Source: CATQHL01 sp965204655 | GTDB taxonomy: Bacteria > Actinomycetota > Acidimicrobiia > Acidimicrobiales > CATQHL01 | Length of the DNA: 64,000 bases | Assembly: GCA_965204655.1 (NCBI GenBank) | Contig: OZ241998.1 | Location: 496,001 to 560,000 of the forward strand | Reading direction: 5' to 3' | In this document: positions 42,229-53,900 of the stretch, one piece after another | Position numbering within the stretch: position 1 is the first letter of the stretch | Layout: each line of letters begins with the position of its first letter | The notes under the pieces: generated by a model | The model's input: the letters and a program-made list of their open reading frames with translations, nothing else | Told to the model about the DNA's origin: nothing | Database searches by the model: none | Translations under genes and position numbers: made by a program

Positions 42229-42687
42229 TTGTCCGAAGTCCCGCGTAGAAGATCCAACCGACAAAGGGCTTCTGCGCCAAGAATTTCTGGGGTGAGGCTT
42301 TGGGGCACGTTTAAAGAGGCGCGGTATTGGTCTTATGCCTATTGGCTGTTGGTAAATGAGATACACAGAAGGCATCCTGGTGAATTTTTCGAAAGAATAC
42401 GGAACTTAAAGGGCAGTAAATACCCTTGGTTCGCTTATCAAGAAGAAGCATGCTCGACTCAATCACCTGAAAAGTGGGTCTGTATTTCATGTCGCAGTTT
42501 CGGTCAGAGATCTTTTACCTATCATGCTTGTCTTCTTTGTCACAGTTTTTTTCCAGAAGATCCCCGAGCAATATATGTGCATGTAGATGGCACATCAGTT
42601 GCTTTGACAAGAAAGTCTAAGAGGCTGTTGGAGACTTTTGGTTACCCCAGCGACGATCCGGGAATCTGGGAGATTGTGACCGAATAG
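42229..42687 (+). CDS. third family copy: C-terminal domain only, with a putative zinc ribbon
   Basis: About 152 residues containing just the unknown C-terminal domain of the two preceding nuclease genes (SGVRLWGTFKEARYW, EIHRRHPGEFFERI, KYPWFAYQEEA, same ending TFGYPSDDPGIWEIVTE). Between the last two blocks is an insertion with CISC and CLLC spaced by 13 residues, a likely zinc ribbon absent from the other copies. The start is uncertain: the leader's AAGGAG points to TTG 42194, but that is in another frame and stops after about 34 codons; TTG 42229 is in frame but 38 bases from the AAGGAG. It may be a decayed copy or a stand-alone domain protein. Confidence 0.55.
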   Translation: MSEVPRRRSNRQRASAPRISGVRLWGTFKEARYWSYAYWLLVNEIHRRHPGEFFERIRNLKGSKYPWFAYQEEACSTQSPEKWVCISCRSFGQRSFTYHACLLCHSFFPEDPRAIYVHVDGTSVALTRKSKRLLETFGYPSDDPGIWEIVTE

Positions 42688-42736
42688 TTGCTTCGGTTCC
42701 CTCCTTCAATGAGTACTCGGCTAGCCTGAGGGGATT

Positions 42737-44047
42737 ATGTTAAAACTCCCGCGAGCATTCCTGATCGCTCGTTCCCTCCGGCTGCGGAGTGGCCGACGTG
42801 CGGCAAGGCGAGCACCGCTGCGCCGACTAGTGCCTCTGTGCCTGCTGGTACTCGTGCTGTTGGCGAGTTCCTGCGAGGAACTTGAAGCAGTCATTAGGGA
42901 AGCGAACATTCCGGAAGAGACTGCGGACGCATCTCCCCCGCCCCCTCCGCCGCCTCCGCCCCCGCCCACAACTTGTCCGCCCGCCGCCGCCTCCGAGACC
43001 GGCACCCCTCCGGACGCTCCTGCGGACCCGGACGCTCCCCTGTGTGAGATTCCTGTGATAACGCTGGCCTACCTACCCATTGACGAAGAGGAGCGGCTGA
43101 AGCGAGAGATAGTTGGCAGCGACCTGCCTGACGACATGTTGGGTGTAGATGTAGTCCGCCAAAAAATTCAGACGCAAGAAGCCGAGTACATAGAACTGAT
43201 CAAGGAGTCCAGTCGTTTCAGGGGATACAAAGACGCTGATGCCCCCTCTTCAATTGGGTATGTGGTGCTAGAGAGACTGGAATACACCGAAGAGATCCCG
43301 GTTTTGCCTAGCAAGAACTACCTCACCGACAAGAACCTCTATCTAAGCCGAATAAACGTCTGCGACTACGTAGACAATCAAGGAGTAAGAGAAGTCTGGG
43401 TCTATATGTACCACAACGACGGGGTCGCCGCCCCCACCGAATCTGACATGGCGATGGGGTACTCCATCAAAGGATCGTGGCCGTATTCCGACTACGGCGA
43501 CATCAGCAACAGCTACCGCCAGAACAACATGCCCATCTGCCAGAACACGTACACCGTCTACGAGTTCAACTACGGACGCGGCACCGACACGATGCAGCAC
43601 AACCTGGGACATCAGATTGAAGCCATTATGACTTACATGGACAGGGTTTTATTCTGGGCAGGTTTCGCTGGATACTCTCAGGACAATTTGGGGGGGTACG
43701 GATACGGCAAGAGCGGGGAGAAGCCCTCTAGATGCGGCTCTGTTCACTGGACTCCCAACTCGACGGTTGAGTACGTGAGTTGGGAGACAGACGATCCTGA
43801 GGTCTACTCCGACTGCGCTAACTGGAACCCCGACGACCCTGGCGAGCGGGAGTTGGTGGGCTGCCGGACTTGGTTTGAGGGTGAATGCACGCCCGGCGAC
43901 AGCATCCCCTGGCAAACCTGGTGGATGCAGAACCTGCCCGGCATCAACAATGGACTTACCTATAACGGCCGGGAGCTCAGAAACTGGTGGGAGTTCATCG
44001 GCGACTTCGACTCGGCAATCACGCTAGGCAAAAGCCTCACTAAGTGA
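42737..44047 (+). CDS. secreted lipoprotein-like protein of unknown function
   Basis: 436 residues, ATG start with GAGGGG upstream. An Arg-rich start precedes a hydrophobic stretch ending LASSC at about residue 46, so lipoprotein attachment is likely though the lipobox is not ideal. A run of eleven prolines follows (residues about 66-76). The mature part has many aromatic residues and seven or more cysteines, suggesting a disulfide-stabilised extracellular fold; striking blocks are VYEFNYGRGTDTMQHNLGHQ, CGSVHWTPNSTVEY and DCANWNPDDPG. HNLGHQIE has two spaced His and a Glu and might bind a metal, but it is not a standard protease motif. Function unknown. Confidence 0.75.
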   Translation: MLKLPRAFLIARSLRLRSGRRAARRAPLRRLVPLCLLVLVLLASSCEELEAVIREANIPEETADASPPPPPPPPPPPTTCPPAAASETGTPPDAPADPDAPLCEIPVITLAYLPIDEEERLKREIVGSDLPDDMLGVDVVRQKIQTQEAEYIELIKESSRFRGYKDADAPSSIGYVVLERLEYTEEIPVLPSKNYLTDKNLYLSRINVCDYVDNQGVREVWVYMYHNDGVAAPTESDMAMGYSIKGSWPYSDYGDISNSYRQNNMPICQNTYTVYEFNYGRGTDTMQHNLGHQIEAIMTYMDRVLFWAGFAGYSQDNLGGYGYGKSGEKPSRCGSVHWTPNSTVEYVSWETDDPEVYSDCANWNPDDPGERELVGCRTWFEGECTPGDSIPWQTWWMQNLPGINNGLTYNGRELRNWWEFIGDFDSAITLGKSLTK

Positions 44048-44105
44048 GGCTCCCCCTGGCCCCTTTCCCCTCTGAACGAACTCCGACTCGCGCCCCCCTG
44101 AAATC

Positions 44106-44119
44106 CCTCCAGTTGGAGG
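44106..44119. terminator. short hairpin between convergent genes
   Basis: CCTCCA-GT-TGGAGG lies 58 bp after the secreted protein stop and is followed by a second small hairpin TCCCA-TT-GGGA with TTTT (44149-44163). Either could end the plus-strand transcript; the second has the better T-run. Confidence 0.4.
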
Positions 44120-44123
44120 CCTA

Positions 44124-44159
44124 GGGGAGAGTCCTATTGGAGGGGAGAGTCCCATTGGG
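44124..44159. repeat. 18-bp imperfect tandem repeat
   Basis: GGGGAGAGTCCTATTGGA (44124-44141) is followed directly by GGGGAGAGTCCCATTGGG (44142-44159), differing at two positions. Confidence 0.8.
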
Positions 44160-44169
44160 ATTTTCGCCT

Positions 44170-44181
44170 CCCCCCCCCCCC
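44170..44181. repeat. 12-nt C homopolymer, intergenic
   Basis: Twelve C lie between the convergent secreted-protein gene and menA, just before the menA stop. It is outside any gene, so it is not a reading-frame switch. Confidence 0.9.
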
Positions 44182-44194
44182 GGCGATGGGCAGG

Positions 44195-45100
44195 TCAACC
44201 GCTGACGGCAGATCCCAGCCACAGACCTAGGGAGAGGAATCCGGCGTAGGCCAGCGCCAGTCCTCCTGTGCTTCCTAGAACGGGCAGGAGGTCTTCACCC
44301 TCCTTGTTGCCCAGCACGCCGCAGAGAGGTCGGACGGCGAACGGAAAGGCGAACCACCCAAGGTATGCCCAGGGCTCCCAGACCGACGCCAGGACTATGA
44401 CTGCGGCAAACCCCCCGGCTATGAGGAGGAGGTAAAAGATGCGCGTCCGCCCCTCCCCCATCTTCACCGCCAGGGTGCGCTTGCCCGCAGCTGCATCCCC
44501 CGAAATGTCCCGCAGGTTGTTCGCCACTAAGAGGGCGCTCGTCAGACACCCCACACCAGCGCCGGCCACGAAGGCCGCAGCCGTGAAGGTCTCCAGCTGC
44601 ACCCAGGCGCTGCCCACCGTGGAGACCATCCCGAAGAACAGGAACACGAACGCCTCTCCCCAGCCTCGGTATCCGTAGGGACGCGAGCCGCCCGAGTAGA
44701 ACCATCCCGCCGCCAGGGCTGCCGCCCCGGGTATCAGGAGCAGCCAGTTCACGGCGGCGGCCAGCGCCACCCCGGCAGCCGCCCCCACGGCGAAGGCCGC
44801 CCAGGCCGCCCGCCGAACGGCAGCCGGAGACGCCAGGGCAGACCCCACCAGCCTGCGCGGCCCGATCCGTCCGCTGTCGTCCACTCCCCGCAGTCCGTCG
44901 CTGTAGTCGTTGGCGTAGTTCACCCCTACCTGCAGCCCCAGCGCCACGAGCAGCGCCAGCGCAAAGCGCCACCAGACGATCCCCTGCCCCCAGCCGAAGC
45001 CTGGGCGGGCGGCGACTGCGGTGCCGATGATCACGCCAGTCAGCCCGGCGGAGAGGGTGCGCGGCCTGGCTCCGAGAACCCAAGTACGCAGCGAAGTCAT
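44195..45100 (-). CDS. menA: 1,4-dihydroxy-2-naphthoate polyprenyltransferase
   Basis: UbiA-superfamily membrane enzyme attaching the polyprenyl chain to DHNA in menaquinone synthesis. About eight or nine hydrophobic segments span 301 residues. The first Asp-rich prenyl-diphosphate site is NYANDYSDGLRGVDD and the second is NNLRDISGDAAAGKRTLAV, as in MenA. The N-terminal WVLGARPRTLSAG is also family-typical. It faces the secreted protein gene tail to tail and is divergent from the DUF255 gene. Confidence 0.94.
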   Translation of the reverse strand: MTSLRTWVLGARPRTLSAGLTGVIIGTAVAARPGFGWGQGIVWWRFALALLVALGLQVGVNYANDYSDGLRGVDDSGRIGPRRLVGSALASPAAVRRAAWAAFAVGAAAGVALAAAVNWLLLIPGAAALAAGWFYSGGSRPYGYRGWGEAFVFLFFGMVSTVGSAWVQLETFTAAAFVAGAGVGCLTSALLVANNLRDISGDAAAGKRTLAVKMGEGRTRIFYLLLIAGGFAAVIVLASVWEPWAYLGWFAFPFAVRPLCGVLGNKEGEDLLPVLGSTGGLALAYAGFLSLGLWLGSAVSG

Positions 45101-45313
45101 TTCAAGCAGAGGCGGCGTCTCAAGCAGGGGCGGCGGGCGGGGGCGCGGTTTTCAGTGGAAACATCCGCAAAGGTTCGCCCGCCGAGCGATACCGAGGCGC
45201 CGAAAGAATACTGAGGAACAAATATTCATGGGCTTGAGGTCGTCCGGGTCTACGTGAGCGGTGATGTTCGGCCGAAAGAGTGCCTAAGCCGCAAAAATTC
45301 ATAGGCTTGTCCC

Positions 45314-47425
<2,112 letters not shown>

Positions 47426-47579
47426 TCAGCCTGCTCGGCGGGCGGCTGCGAGCGGGAGGTCAGGCCGCTTTGGCGGACGGCTAACGGGGACTCCGGCCGT
47501 CGGGTGCTCAGTGGCCTAGGACGCCCGCAGCGAGCGCCCGCAGTGAGCGCCGCGGCGAGCGGCTCTAGCGAGCGGGCTC

Positions 47580-48785
47580 TCAGGCGGCAGCCCGTTCTAG
47601 AACGTGAACTGCGCAGGTAGAACCCAGTCCGATTACGTGCGTCAGCCCCACTTTCGCCTCGGGGATCTGACGCTCCCCCGCTTCCCCCCGAAGATGCGTC
47701 GCCACTTCAAAGAGGTTGGCCACCCCCGTAGCGCCGATCGGGTGCCCCTTGGATATGAGACCCCCGGAGACGTTCACTGGCGTTTGTCCGTCTCGGAAAG
47801 GCTTGCCGGAGTCGATGAACTCCCCCGCCCCGCCGGGAGGGCACAGCTGCAGGTTTTCGTAGTGAAGGAGTTCGGCTGTGGCGAAGCAGTCGTGCAGCTC
47901 CACCAAATCCAGGTCTTCCGGCCCCACACCCGACTGCTCGTATGCGGCGGCGGCGGCGTTGCGGGTGAGGGTGTTCACGTCGGGCAGAGCCTGAGAGCCC
48001 GGCTCGTAGGGGTCGGTGACCAGGACGGAAGCCGAGACCTTCACCGCCCGCCGCCTCTGGGAAGGACTGAGGGAGGCGAGACGCTCTTCCCCTGCGAGCA
48101 GAAGGGCGGCAGCGCCGTCACCCGTGGGACAGCACATCAGCAAAGTGTTCGGATAAGCAACCATCGGGGATTCCTTGATTTCCTCCAGGCTGAACTCCTT
48201 TTGGTACTGCGCTAGCGGGTTCAAGGTGGAGTGCTTGTGGTTCTTGTAGGCGACCTTGGCGAAGTGCTCAAAGCCCACCTCTGGATGGTCGTGGACGTAG
48301 CGCATTCCCGCCTGGGCGAAGACGCCCGGCATGGTGTTAGTGCCCAGGATGCCGTCTATGGACATGACCGACCCGTAGCGCCCGGAGGGCTCGTAGACGA
48401 CCTCTTTGGGGGGACGGCGAGAGCCGCCGCCGAGCAGACCCATCTTGCCCATCTTTTCAACACCCACCGCAAGAGCCAGGCCCGCCTCCCCGGCGCGGAT
48501 AGCCATGGCTGCCGTCCTCACGGCGGTGGCGCCAGTAGCGCAGGCGTTAGCCACGTTGTAGGCAGGAATGCCCGTCTGGCCGACCTGCTTGAGGATCTGC
48601 TGGGCGAGGGAGTTGGACGCTCCGTAGAGCGAACCGCAGGCAATCACGTCCACGTCGGGCATCTGTGCTTCTGCGTCTTTTAGGGCGCCGGAGACCGCTT
48701 TGCAAGCCAAGTCAATGACGTCGAGTTCTTCGCTGCGGGCGAAAGGGGTCATTGAGGCGCCCAGTATCCAGATGTCTTCGCTCAT
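47580..48785 (-). CDS. thiolase / lipid-transfer (SCP-x type) family protein
   Basis: Thiolase-superfamily enzyme of 401 residues acting on acyl-CoA, probably in side-chain or fatty-acid breakdown. The active-site Cys lies in NVANACATGATAV, the His in VELHDCFATAEL and SKGHPIGATGVANLFEV. Start overlaps the stop of the DUF35 gene by 4 bp. Thiolase plus DUF35 pairs are typical of acyl-CoA or steroid-type degradation in Actinomycetota, where the OB-fold partner is needed for stability or activity. The exact substrate cannot be inferred. Confidence 0.88.
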   Translation of the reverse strand: MSEDIWILGASMTPFARSEELDVIDLACKAVSGALKDAEAQMPDVDVIACGSLYGASNSLAQQILKQVGQTGIPAYNVANACATGATAVRTAAMAIRAGEAGLALAVGVEKMGKMGLLGGGSRRPPKEVVYEPSGRYGSVMSIDGILGTNTMPGVFAQAGMRYVHDHPEVGFEHFAKVAYKNHKHSTLNPLAQYQKEFSLEEIKESPMVAYPNTLLMCCPTGDGAAALLLAGEERLASLSPSQRRRAVKVSASVLVTDPYEPGSQALPDVNTLTRNAAAAAYEQSGVGPEDLDLVELHDCFATAELLHYENLQLCPPGGAGEFIDSGKPFRDGQTPVNVSGGLISKGHPIGATGVANLFEVATHLRGEAGERQIPEAKVGLTHVIGLGSTCAVHVLERAAA

Positions 48786-49375
48786 GCGGCTCCTTCGGGA
48801 ATGTCTCCGGTCTCTCTGCGCCCCCCGCTGGCGGGCGCTTCTGCTTCTTGGGGTTCACAAGTTTCCTGGGGTTCAAAAGCGAATGCGACGCACTCGCTTC
48901 CTCGGCTGTCAGCGCCTACGACGTAGGTGACCAGCCGTACCGGCATCGGAAGGACGATTTTCTCCGGGGTGGGTTCCACTAGAAGGTTGGAGCGGATCAT
49001 CGTGCCGTCGTCGGCCTCCACGAGCGCCGCCACGAAGGGCACCTTGATTTTCTTGGCTGCCCGATGCACGACGCTGAACGCCCGCAGTTCTCCCGTGGTG
49101 CTCACCGGCTTTTGTACGAACGATGCCGCTCCGCAGGCGGCGCAGGCGTTGCGGCGGTCAAAGAAACGCGCTGAGCAGGCCGTGCACTCCCAGGCCAGGA
49201 GGTGGGGCTGCGGATCAAGCGCCAGGTAGGTGACCAGCGGCACTCGCTTCGGGGGGTCAGCGGGGAGGTCGCGGGCAAGGTTTCCGGGAGCGGCAGGAGA
49301 GGCCGCCGACGGAATCGCAGAAGGGGTCTCAGAGAGGTTTTCCGAGGATTTTGTGGGCGGATTCTCAGCAGGCAT
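48782..49375 (-). CDS. DUF35 zinc-ribbon/OB-fold protein, thiolase partner
   Basis: Residues about 60-165 form the DUF35 pair: a rubredoxin-like zinc ribbon with CTAC and CAAC (LAWECTACSARFFDRRNACAACG region) and an OB-fold (GELRAFSVVHRA, PFVAALVEADDG). Such proteins bind next to thiolases or hydratases in CoA metabolism. The N-terminal 40 residues are Ser/Pro/Ala-rich and the C-terminal 30 are acidic, both probably disordered. I chose ATG 49375; GTG 49381 is equally possible. It overlaps the nitroreductase end by 11 bp. Confidence 0.85.
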   Translation of the reverse strand: MPAENPPTKSSENLSETPSAIPSAASPAAPGNLARDLPADPPKRVPLVTYLALDPQPHLLAWECTACSARFFDRRNACAACGAASFVQKPVSTTGELRAFSVVHRAAKKIKVPFVAALVEADDGTMIRSNLLVEPTPEKIVLPMPVRLVTYVVGADSRGSECVAFAFEPQETCEPQEAEAPASGGRRETGDIPEGAA

Positions 49376-49991
49376 GCACACCCCAGGTTTCCCAGTGCAG
49401 TATCTCCTCCAGCTCTCTCCAACCTCGCGCCTGCGAAGTGCTGGGGCGGGCCGGAGCGTCTTCTGCAGGGCTGCCCAGCGCCACCACGCCTAGAAACTCC
49501 ACCTCAGCGGGTATGTCCAGGCGTTCTCGCAAGGTCTCCTCGTCCTTGAAGATTCCGAAGAACAGCGACCCCAGGCCGCGATCTGTGGCCGCCAGAAGCA
49601 GGTTCTGAACGGCGAACGCTCCGTCCACCAGCCAGTAGCGCACCGGCCAGGACTCCAAACTCTGCCCTAGGGCGGGCGAGGACGCCTTGTCCGCTTCGGA
49701 GTAACGCTGCAGGTAGCGGCGGGGGTCGCAGAGAGGCAGGACAAGCACGGGCGCATTCAGCAGTCCTGGCCACGGAAAGCTGGCGCGCGCCGACGCCGGC
49801 AGAGTCACTTCCCAGAATCCGTCCACCGCCTCCGGTTTGTCTAGTAGCAGGAATTCGGTGCCCTGGGCGAACCCGGCTGAAGGAGCGTTTCGCGCCAAGG
49901 CGAGCATCTCGCGCAACTCGCTTCTCGGGATCGGGGTTGAGTTGAAACTCCGGGTCATATGCCGAGCGGCAACGACCTCGGAGAACTCCAC
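49365..49991 (-). CDS. nitroreductase-family flavoprotein
   Basis: FMN-dependent NAD(P)H oxidoreductase fold of 208 residues. The N-terminal motif RHMTRSFNSTPIPRSEL and LARNAPSAGFAQGTEFLL bind the flavin phosphate; AVQNLLLAATDRGLGSLFFG and FLGVVALG are the family's later blocks. The family spans nitroreductases, coenzyme-specific dehydrogenases and others, so the substrate is open. Its place before a thiolase/DUF35 pair suggests a role in the same catabolic transcript. Confidence 0.85.
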   Translation of the reverse strand: MEFSEVVAARHMTRSFNSTPIPRSELREMLALARNAPSAGFAQGTEFLLLDKPEAVDGFWEVTLPASARASFPWPGLLNAPVLVLPLCDPRRYLQRYSEADKASSPALGQSLESWPVRYWLVDGAFAVQNLLLAATDRGLGSLFFGIFKDEETLRERLDIPAEVEFLGVVALGSPAEDAPARPSTSQARGWRELEEILHWETWGVHAC

Positions 49992-50018
49992 CTTGTTTGA
50001 CTGAAGCTTGAGGAGTGA

Positions 50019-50690
50019 TCAGCCCTGGTACTTGGAGAGCAGACCGGCGGGCGCCCAGGCGGTAGCCAGCAGAGAATCCCCGCGCTCCACGTCTAGGGGC
50101 GAGAAGATCTCTTCTAGGCCTTCTGGAATGCTCTCGGGCTTCAGGGCGCAGTGATCCAGCACGGCGGGTTGTGTGCCGTTGCCAGTCGCCACAAAAGAGC
50201 GGGCGTCGTAGGAGTTGTTGTCCAGGTTGTAGAGCTTGGCGAGTTGTCTGCCCCAGGCTCTTTCCTCGCCGTTGGGGGCATGGCCGGGACGCGGCATCAG
50301 GTCGCTCAGAGCCTCAAACGCCTCGTAGCCCGAGGGGGAGTTGAGCCGGACACCTACCAGAACGTCCTCGTCGGGGAAGGCCATCAGCGCCCGGTGGAGT
50401 TGTTCCTTGAGCAAGTCACGCAGGTAAACCCCTCGCCTGGCCATGCGGGCCACCGAACCTGCCCCCAAGATGATCGCCGGGGTTCCACCTATGCGCTCCA
50501 GGGTGGAAAAGGTAAAGCCTCGCAGTTTCCCGTTTTCTCGCGCCTCCGTAAGCAGCACCCAGAGTTCGGCCTGCTTAGATAAGAGCCCTACAGAAAAGGG
50601 GTTAGGCCCTTGGGCGCAGAGGTCTGCCAACTCCGCAAAATCGGAGTCGCTGACCGCAGCGCAATTCCTGCTCTTTACTTCTACTGCCAT
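50019..50690 (-). CDS. conserved-looking hypothetical protein
   Basis: About 223 residues from ATG 50690 (MAVEVKSRNCAAVSD) with GGCGG nine bases upstream; the frame is open to 50741 but the extra residues look non-coding. The fold is not recognised with certainty. The segment KLRGFTFSTLERIGGTPAIILGAGSV and later VLVGVRLNSPSGYEAFEAL resemble acyltransferase-like (GNAT) beta strands, a weak hint only. No signal peptide or membrane segment. It precedes the nitroreductase by 27 bp on the same strand. Confidence 0.65.
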   Translation of the reverse strand: MAVEVKSRNCAAVSDSDFAELADLCAQGPNPFSVGLLSKQAELWVLLTEARENGKLRGFTFSTLERIGGTPAIILGAGSVARMARRGVYLRDLLKEQLHRALMAFPDEDVLVGVRLNSPSGYEAFEALSDLMPRPGHAPNGEERAWGRQLAKLYNLDNNSYDARSFVATGNGTQPAVLDHCALKPESIPEGLEEIFSPLDVERGDSLLATAWAPAGLLSKYQG

Positions 50691-50826
50691 TGTCAACCGC
50701 CGTTGTTCTCTTGTCTTGCTTGAACAATCGTCGCTGACCAAGTTGCTCCAAAACAGCAGTGTACAGGCGCCCCGGCGATTCCGCTATCGGACGCCCTCAA
50801 TCTCTCGGAAAAAGCGCTCTCCACCC

Positions 50827-50868
50827 GCCGCAGAGGACGCCGGAGGAAAGGCCGCAGAGGACGCCGGA
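50827..50868. repeat. 18-bp direct repeat downstream of dnaE
   Basis: GCCGCAGAGGACGCCGGA occurs at 50827-50844 and 50851-50868 in the 240-bp gap between dnaE and the next minus-strand gene. No terminator hairpin with a T-run is evident there. Confidence 0.8.
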
Positions 50869-50931
50869 CTGCCCCCACTTTTCGGGTCAGAGCAGGGGCG
50901 CGGCAAGCACCGCTGTTGCCCTGAGGGGCGG

Positions 50932-53900
50932 TCAGAGCATTACGGAATCCGCCCCCAGCAGCTCACGCAGTTCAGCAGGCAGGCCGTTGTCGGCATCCAC
51001 GCGGTACTCCTCGGAAAGCTGAAGCAGTTTGTCATCTATCTGTATCTCCACCGGGCGCTCGCCGGCGTTGGTCACTATGAGCTCTTTCAAGGTTTCCATT
51101 CCATTTTCGCTGAGCCCCTCCGAAGGAATGGTCAGACGAAGCGCCCCCTCGGTCTCGTTTTCGAGCTCGGAGATCCCGCTGCAGATGAGTTTGAGCGAAT
51201 CCTCCCCCTGATCTATACGTCCGCTCACTAGAACCGTCTCCTCGTTGATGAGCAGCGCGTCTACCTCTTCAAATGTGCGCGGGAAGACGGTGACCTCCAC
51301 GAGCCCCGTCCTGTCTTCAAGGATGAAGGCGGCCATCGGTTCTCCTTTTCTGGTAACACGCCGATCCAAAGCGGTCACCACCCCCCCTACCTTGACGTAG
51401 GACCTGTCGTCCCGCTCCGACAGGCCGGCCACCGTGGTGTCGCATTCGCGCGCCAGGACTTCCTCGATGCCGGCGAGCGGATGGTCGCTTATGTAGAGGC
51501 CGAGCACGTGCTTTTCTTCCGCTAGCCGGCGGGTGCGCGTGAACTCCTCCTCTGGGATGTCGGGGAGGTCGCTGAAGCCGATGTCAACCCCGGCATCGCT
51601 GAAGAGACTCAAGTGGCCGATATCGCTTTTTCGGCGCTCGGATAGCACGGCGCGAGATATTTCCTCAAACTTCTTTTTGAGGCCGAGTCTTGAATGCCCG
51701 AGGGCGTCGAATACGCCGGCGTAGACGAGGGACTCCAGCGTCCGCTTGTTGAGGACGGAAGTGTCCACCCGCTTGCAGAAATCAATGAAGTCCGTAAACT
51801 CCCCGGCCTTCTCGCGTTCGGTGATGATGCAGTCCACCATCCCCTCCCCCACTCCGTGGACGGCGGAAAGCCCGAAGATGATGCGCCCTTTGTGGGGATC
51901 GTCGCTGTCGGGGTCGGGCGTGAAGTCGGAGAGCGACACGTTCACGTTGGGGACGAGTACTTCTATGCCCATCTGCCTGCCCTCTAGCAGGAAGCGCGTC
52001 AGCCTTTCTTTGCTTCCTTTCACGCTGGTTAGAAGGGCGGACATGTACTCAAGGGGATAGTTGGCTTTGAGGTAGGCGGTCTGGTACGCCAGGTATCCGT
52101 AGGCGTAGGAATGGCTCTTGTTGAAGGCGTAGTCAGCGAAGGGTTCGATCTGATTCCACCACTGCTGCCCCATCTCGCGTCCGTACCCGGCCTTTTCGCA
52201 CCCTGCTATGAACTTCTTGCCTTCCGCAGCCATGATCTCCCTTATCTTCTTTCCGCAGGCTTTGCGCAGGTTGTCGGCTTCGGCGAGGGTGTAGTTGGCG
52301 AACTTCTGGGCTATCCGCATCATCGACTCCTGATAGATCATCAGGCCGAAACTCTCGCCGAGTATTTCCTCGGCGTCGGGGTGCAGGTACTCAACTGGCT
52401 TGCGTCCGTTCTTGCGGTCGGCGTAGTCAAGGTGCATCCTCTCGCCCATAGGGCCGGGTCGGTAGAGAGCCACGGTCGCTGAGATGTCGCCGACGGTGCT
52501 CGGGCGGAGCGACCTGAGCAGGGAGCGGACCGGCCCGCTCTCAAGCTGGAAAACCCCCGTGGTGTCGCCTTCTTGCAGCAGTTTGAAGGTGCGGGCGTCG
52601 TCAAGGGGGATTTCCTCCATCTTGATCTCCTCACCTCGCGTTCGCTTGATGTTCTCTACGGTGTCTGTGATCACGTCCAGGGTGCGGAGGCCCAGAAAGT
52701 CCATCTTCAGCAGGCCGAGTTCCTCAATGGCGTCCATGTCGTACTGAGTAACGATCGGGGCTTCGTCTATGTTGCCGTCCACGGGCTTCTGCTGAACCGG
52801 CAGGTACTCACGCAGGGGGCGCTGGGAGATCACCACCGCTGCGGCGTGGATGCTGTCCTGGCGCACCAACCCCTCTAGACCGAGCGCCACGTCCACCACG
52901 TCCTTGACGTTTTCGTCGCTCTCGTACAGGGATCGCAACTCTGGGGACTGCGCGTAGCCGCCGAGGTACTCTTCTGACTTTTCTAGACACGCCCACAGGG
53001 GGGTGGCGCGCCCCATTATGGGGTCGGGAATCGCCTTGGCGATCTTGTCGCCAACCCCGTAGGGGTGCCCCAGTACGCGGGCGGCGTCGCGCACGGCGGC
53101 CTTGGCGCCGATGCTGGAGAAGGTGATGATCTGCGCTACGTGATCGCGCCCGTAGCGGTCGCTGATGTAACGGATGAGGGTGTCGCGGTAGCGGGAGTCG
53201 AAGTCAATGTCTATGTCGGGAAGTTGGCGGCGGCCTGGGTTCAGGAAGCGTTCGAACAGGAGGTCGTTGGCTAACGGGTCGATTTCCGTGATGCCCAGGC
53301 AGTAGGCCACGGCGCAGCCTGCGGCGCTGCCGCGACCAGGGCCTACACGTATCCCTGCAGCCTGGGCGTAGTTAACCAGGTCCGCGACGATGAGGAAGTA
53401 GGTGGAGAAGCCCATCTCAGCGATGGTGCGAAGTTCGTAGGCCAGGCGGTCTGCCCGCTCATCGCTGAGCGGCTTTCCCCAGCGGCGTTCTGCGCCCTGA
53501 CGAGCGAGTTCCTGCAAGTAGGCGTCGCCGCTCTCCACGCCGTCGGGCAGCGGGAAGTGCGGGAGTTTGGCTTCCCCGAACTCGATTTCTACGTTGCTGC
53601 GCTCGGCGATTTCCAGAGAGTTGTCGCAGGCTGTCGGCAACTCGGCGAAAAGGTCGCGCATCTCTCTCGCCGTCTTCAGGTAGTGCTCGTGACCTTCAAA
53701 GCGCAGGCGGTTCGTATCGGCGGTGGTGGTGCCCGTCTGGACGCAGAGCAGGGCGTCGTGCGAGAGATGATCCTCACGATGCGTGTAGTGGCAATCGTTC
53801 GTGGCCAGGAGGGGTGACTTCAAACTTTTGGCGATCTCCAGCAGTTGAGGCATGATCTGACGCTGCTTATCTATGCCGTGATCCTGGAGCTCCACGTAGG

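Noticed and set aside
44170..44181. C12 tract as a third phase-variation switch
   Set aside because: It lies between the stop codons of two convergent genes and cannot change a reading frame.
47430..47580. Possible small RNA in the GCGAGC-rich gap between the DUF255 gene and the thiolase
   Set aside because: Only degenerate GCGAGCG repeats are visible; no stable hairpin with a T-run or conserved RNA motif.
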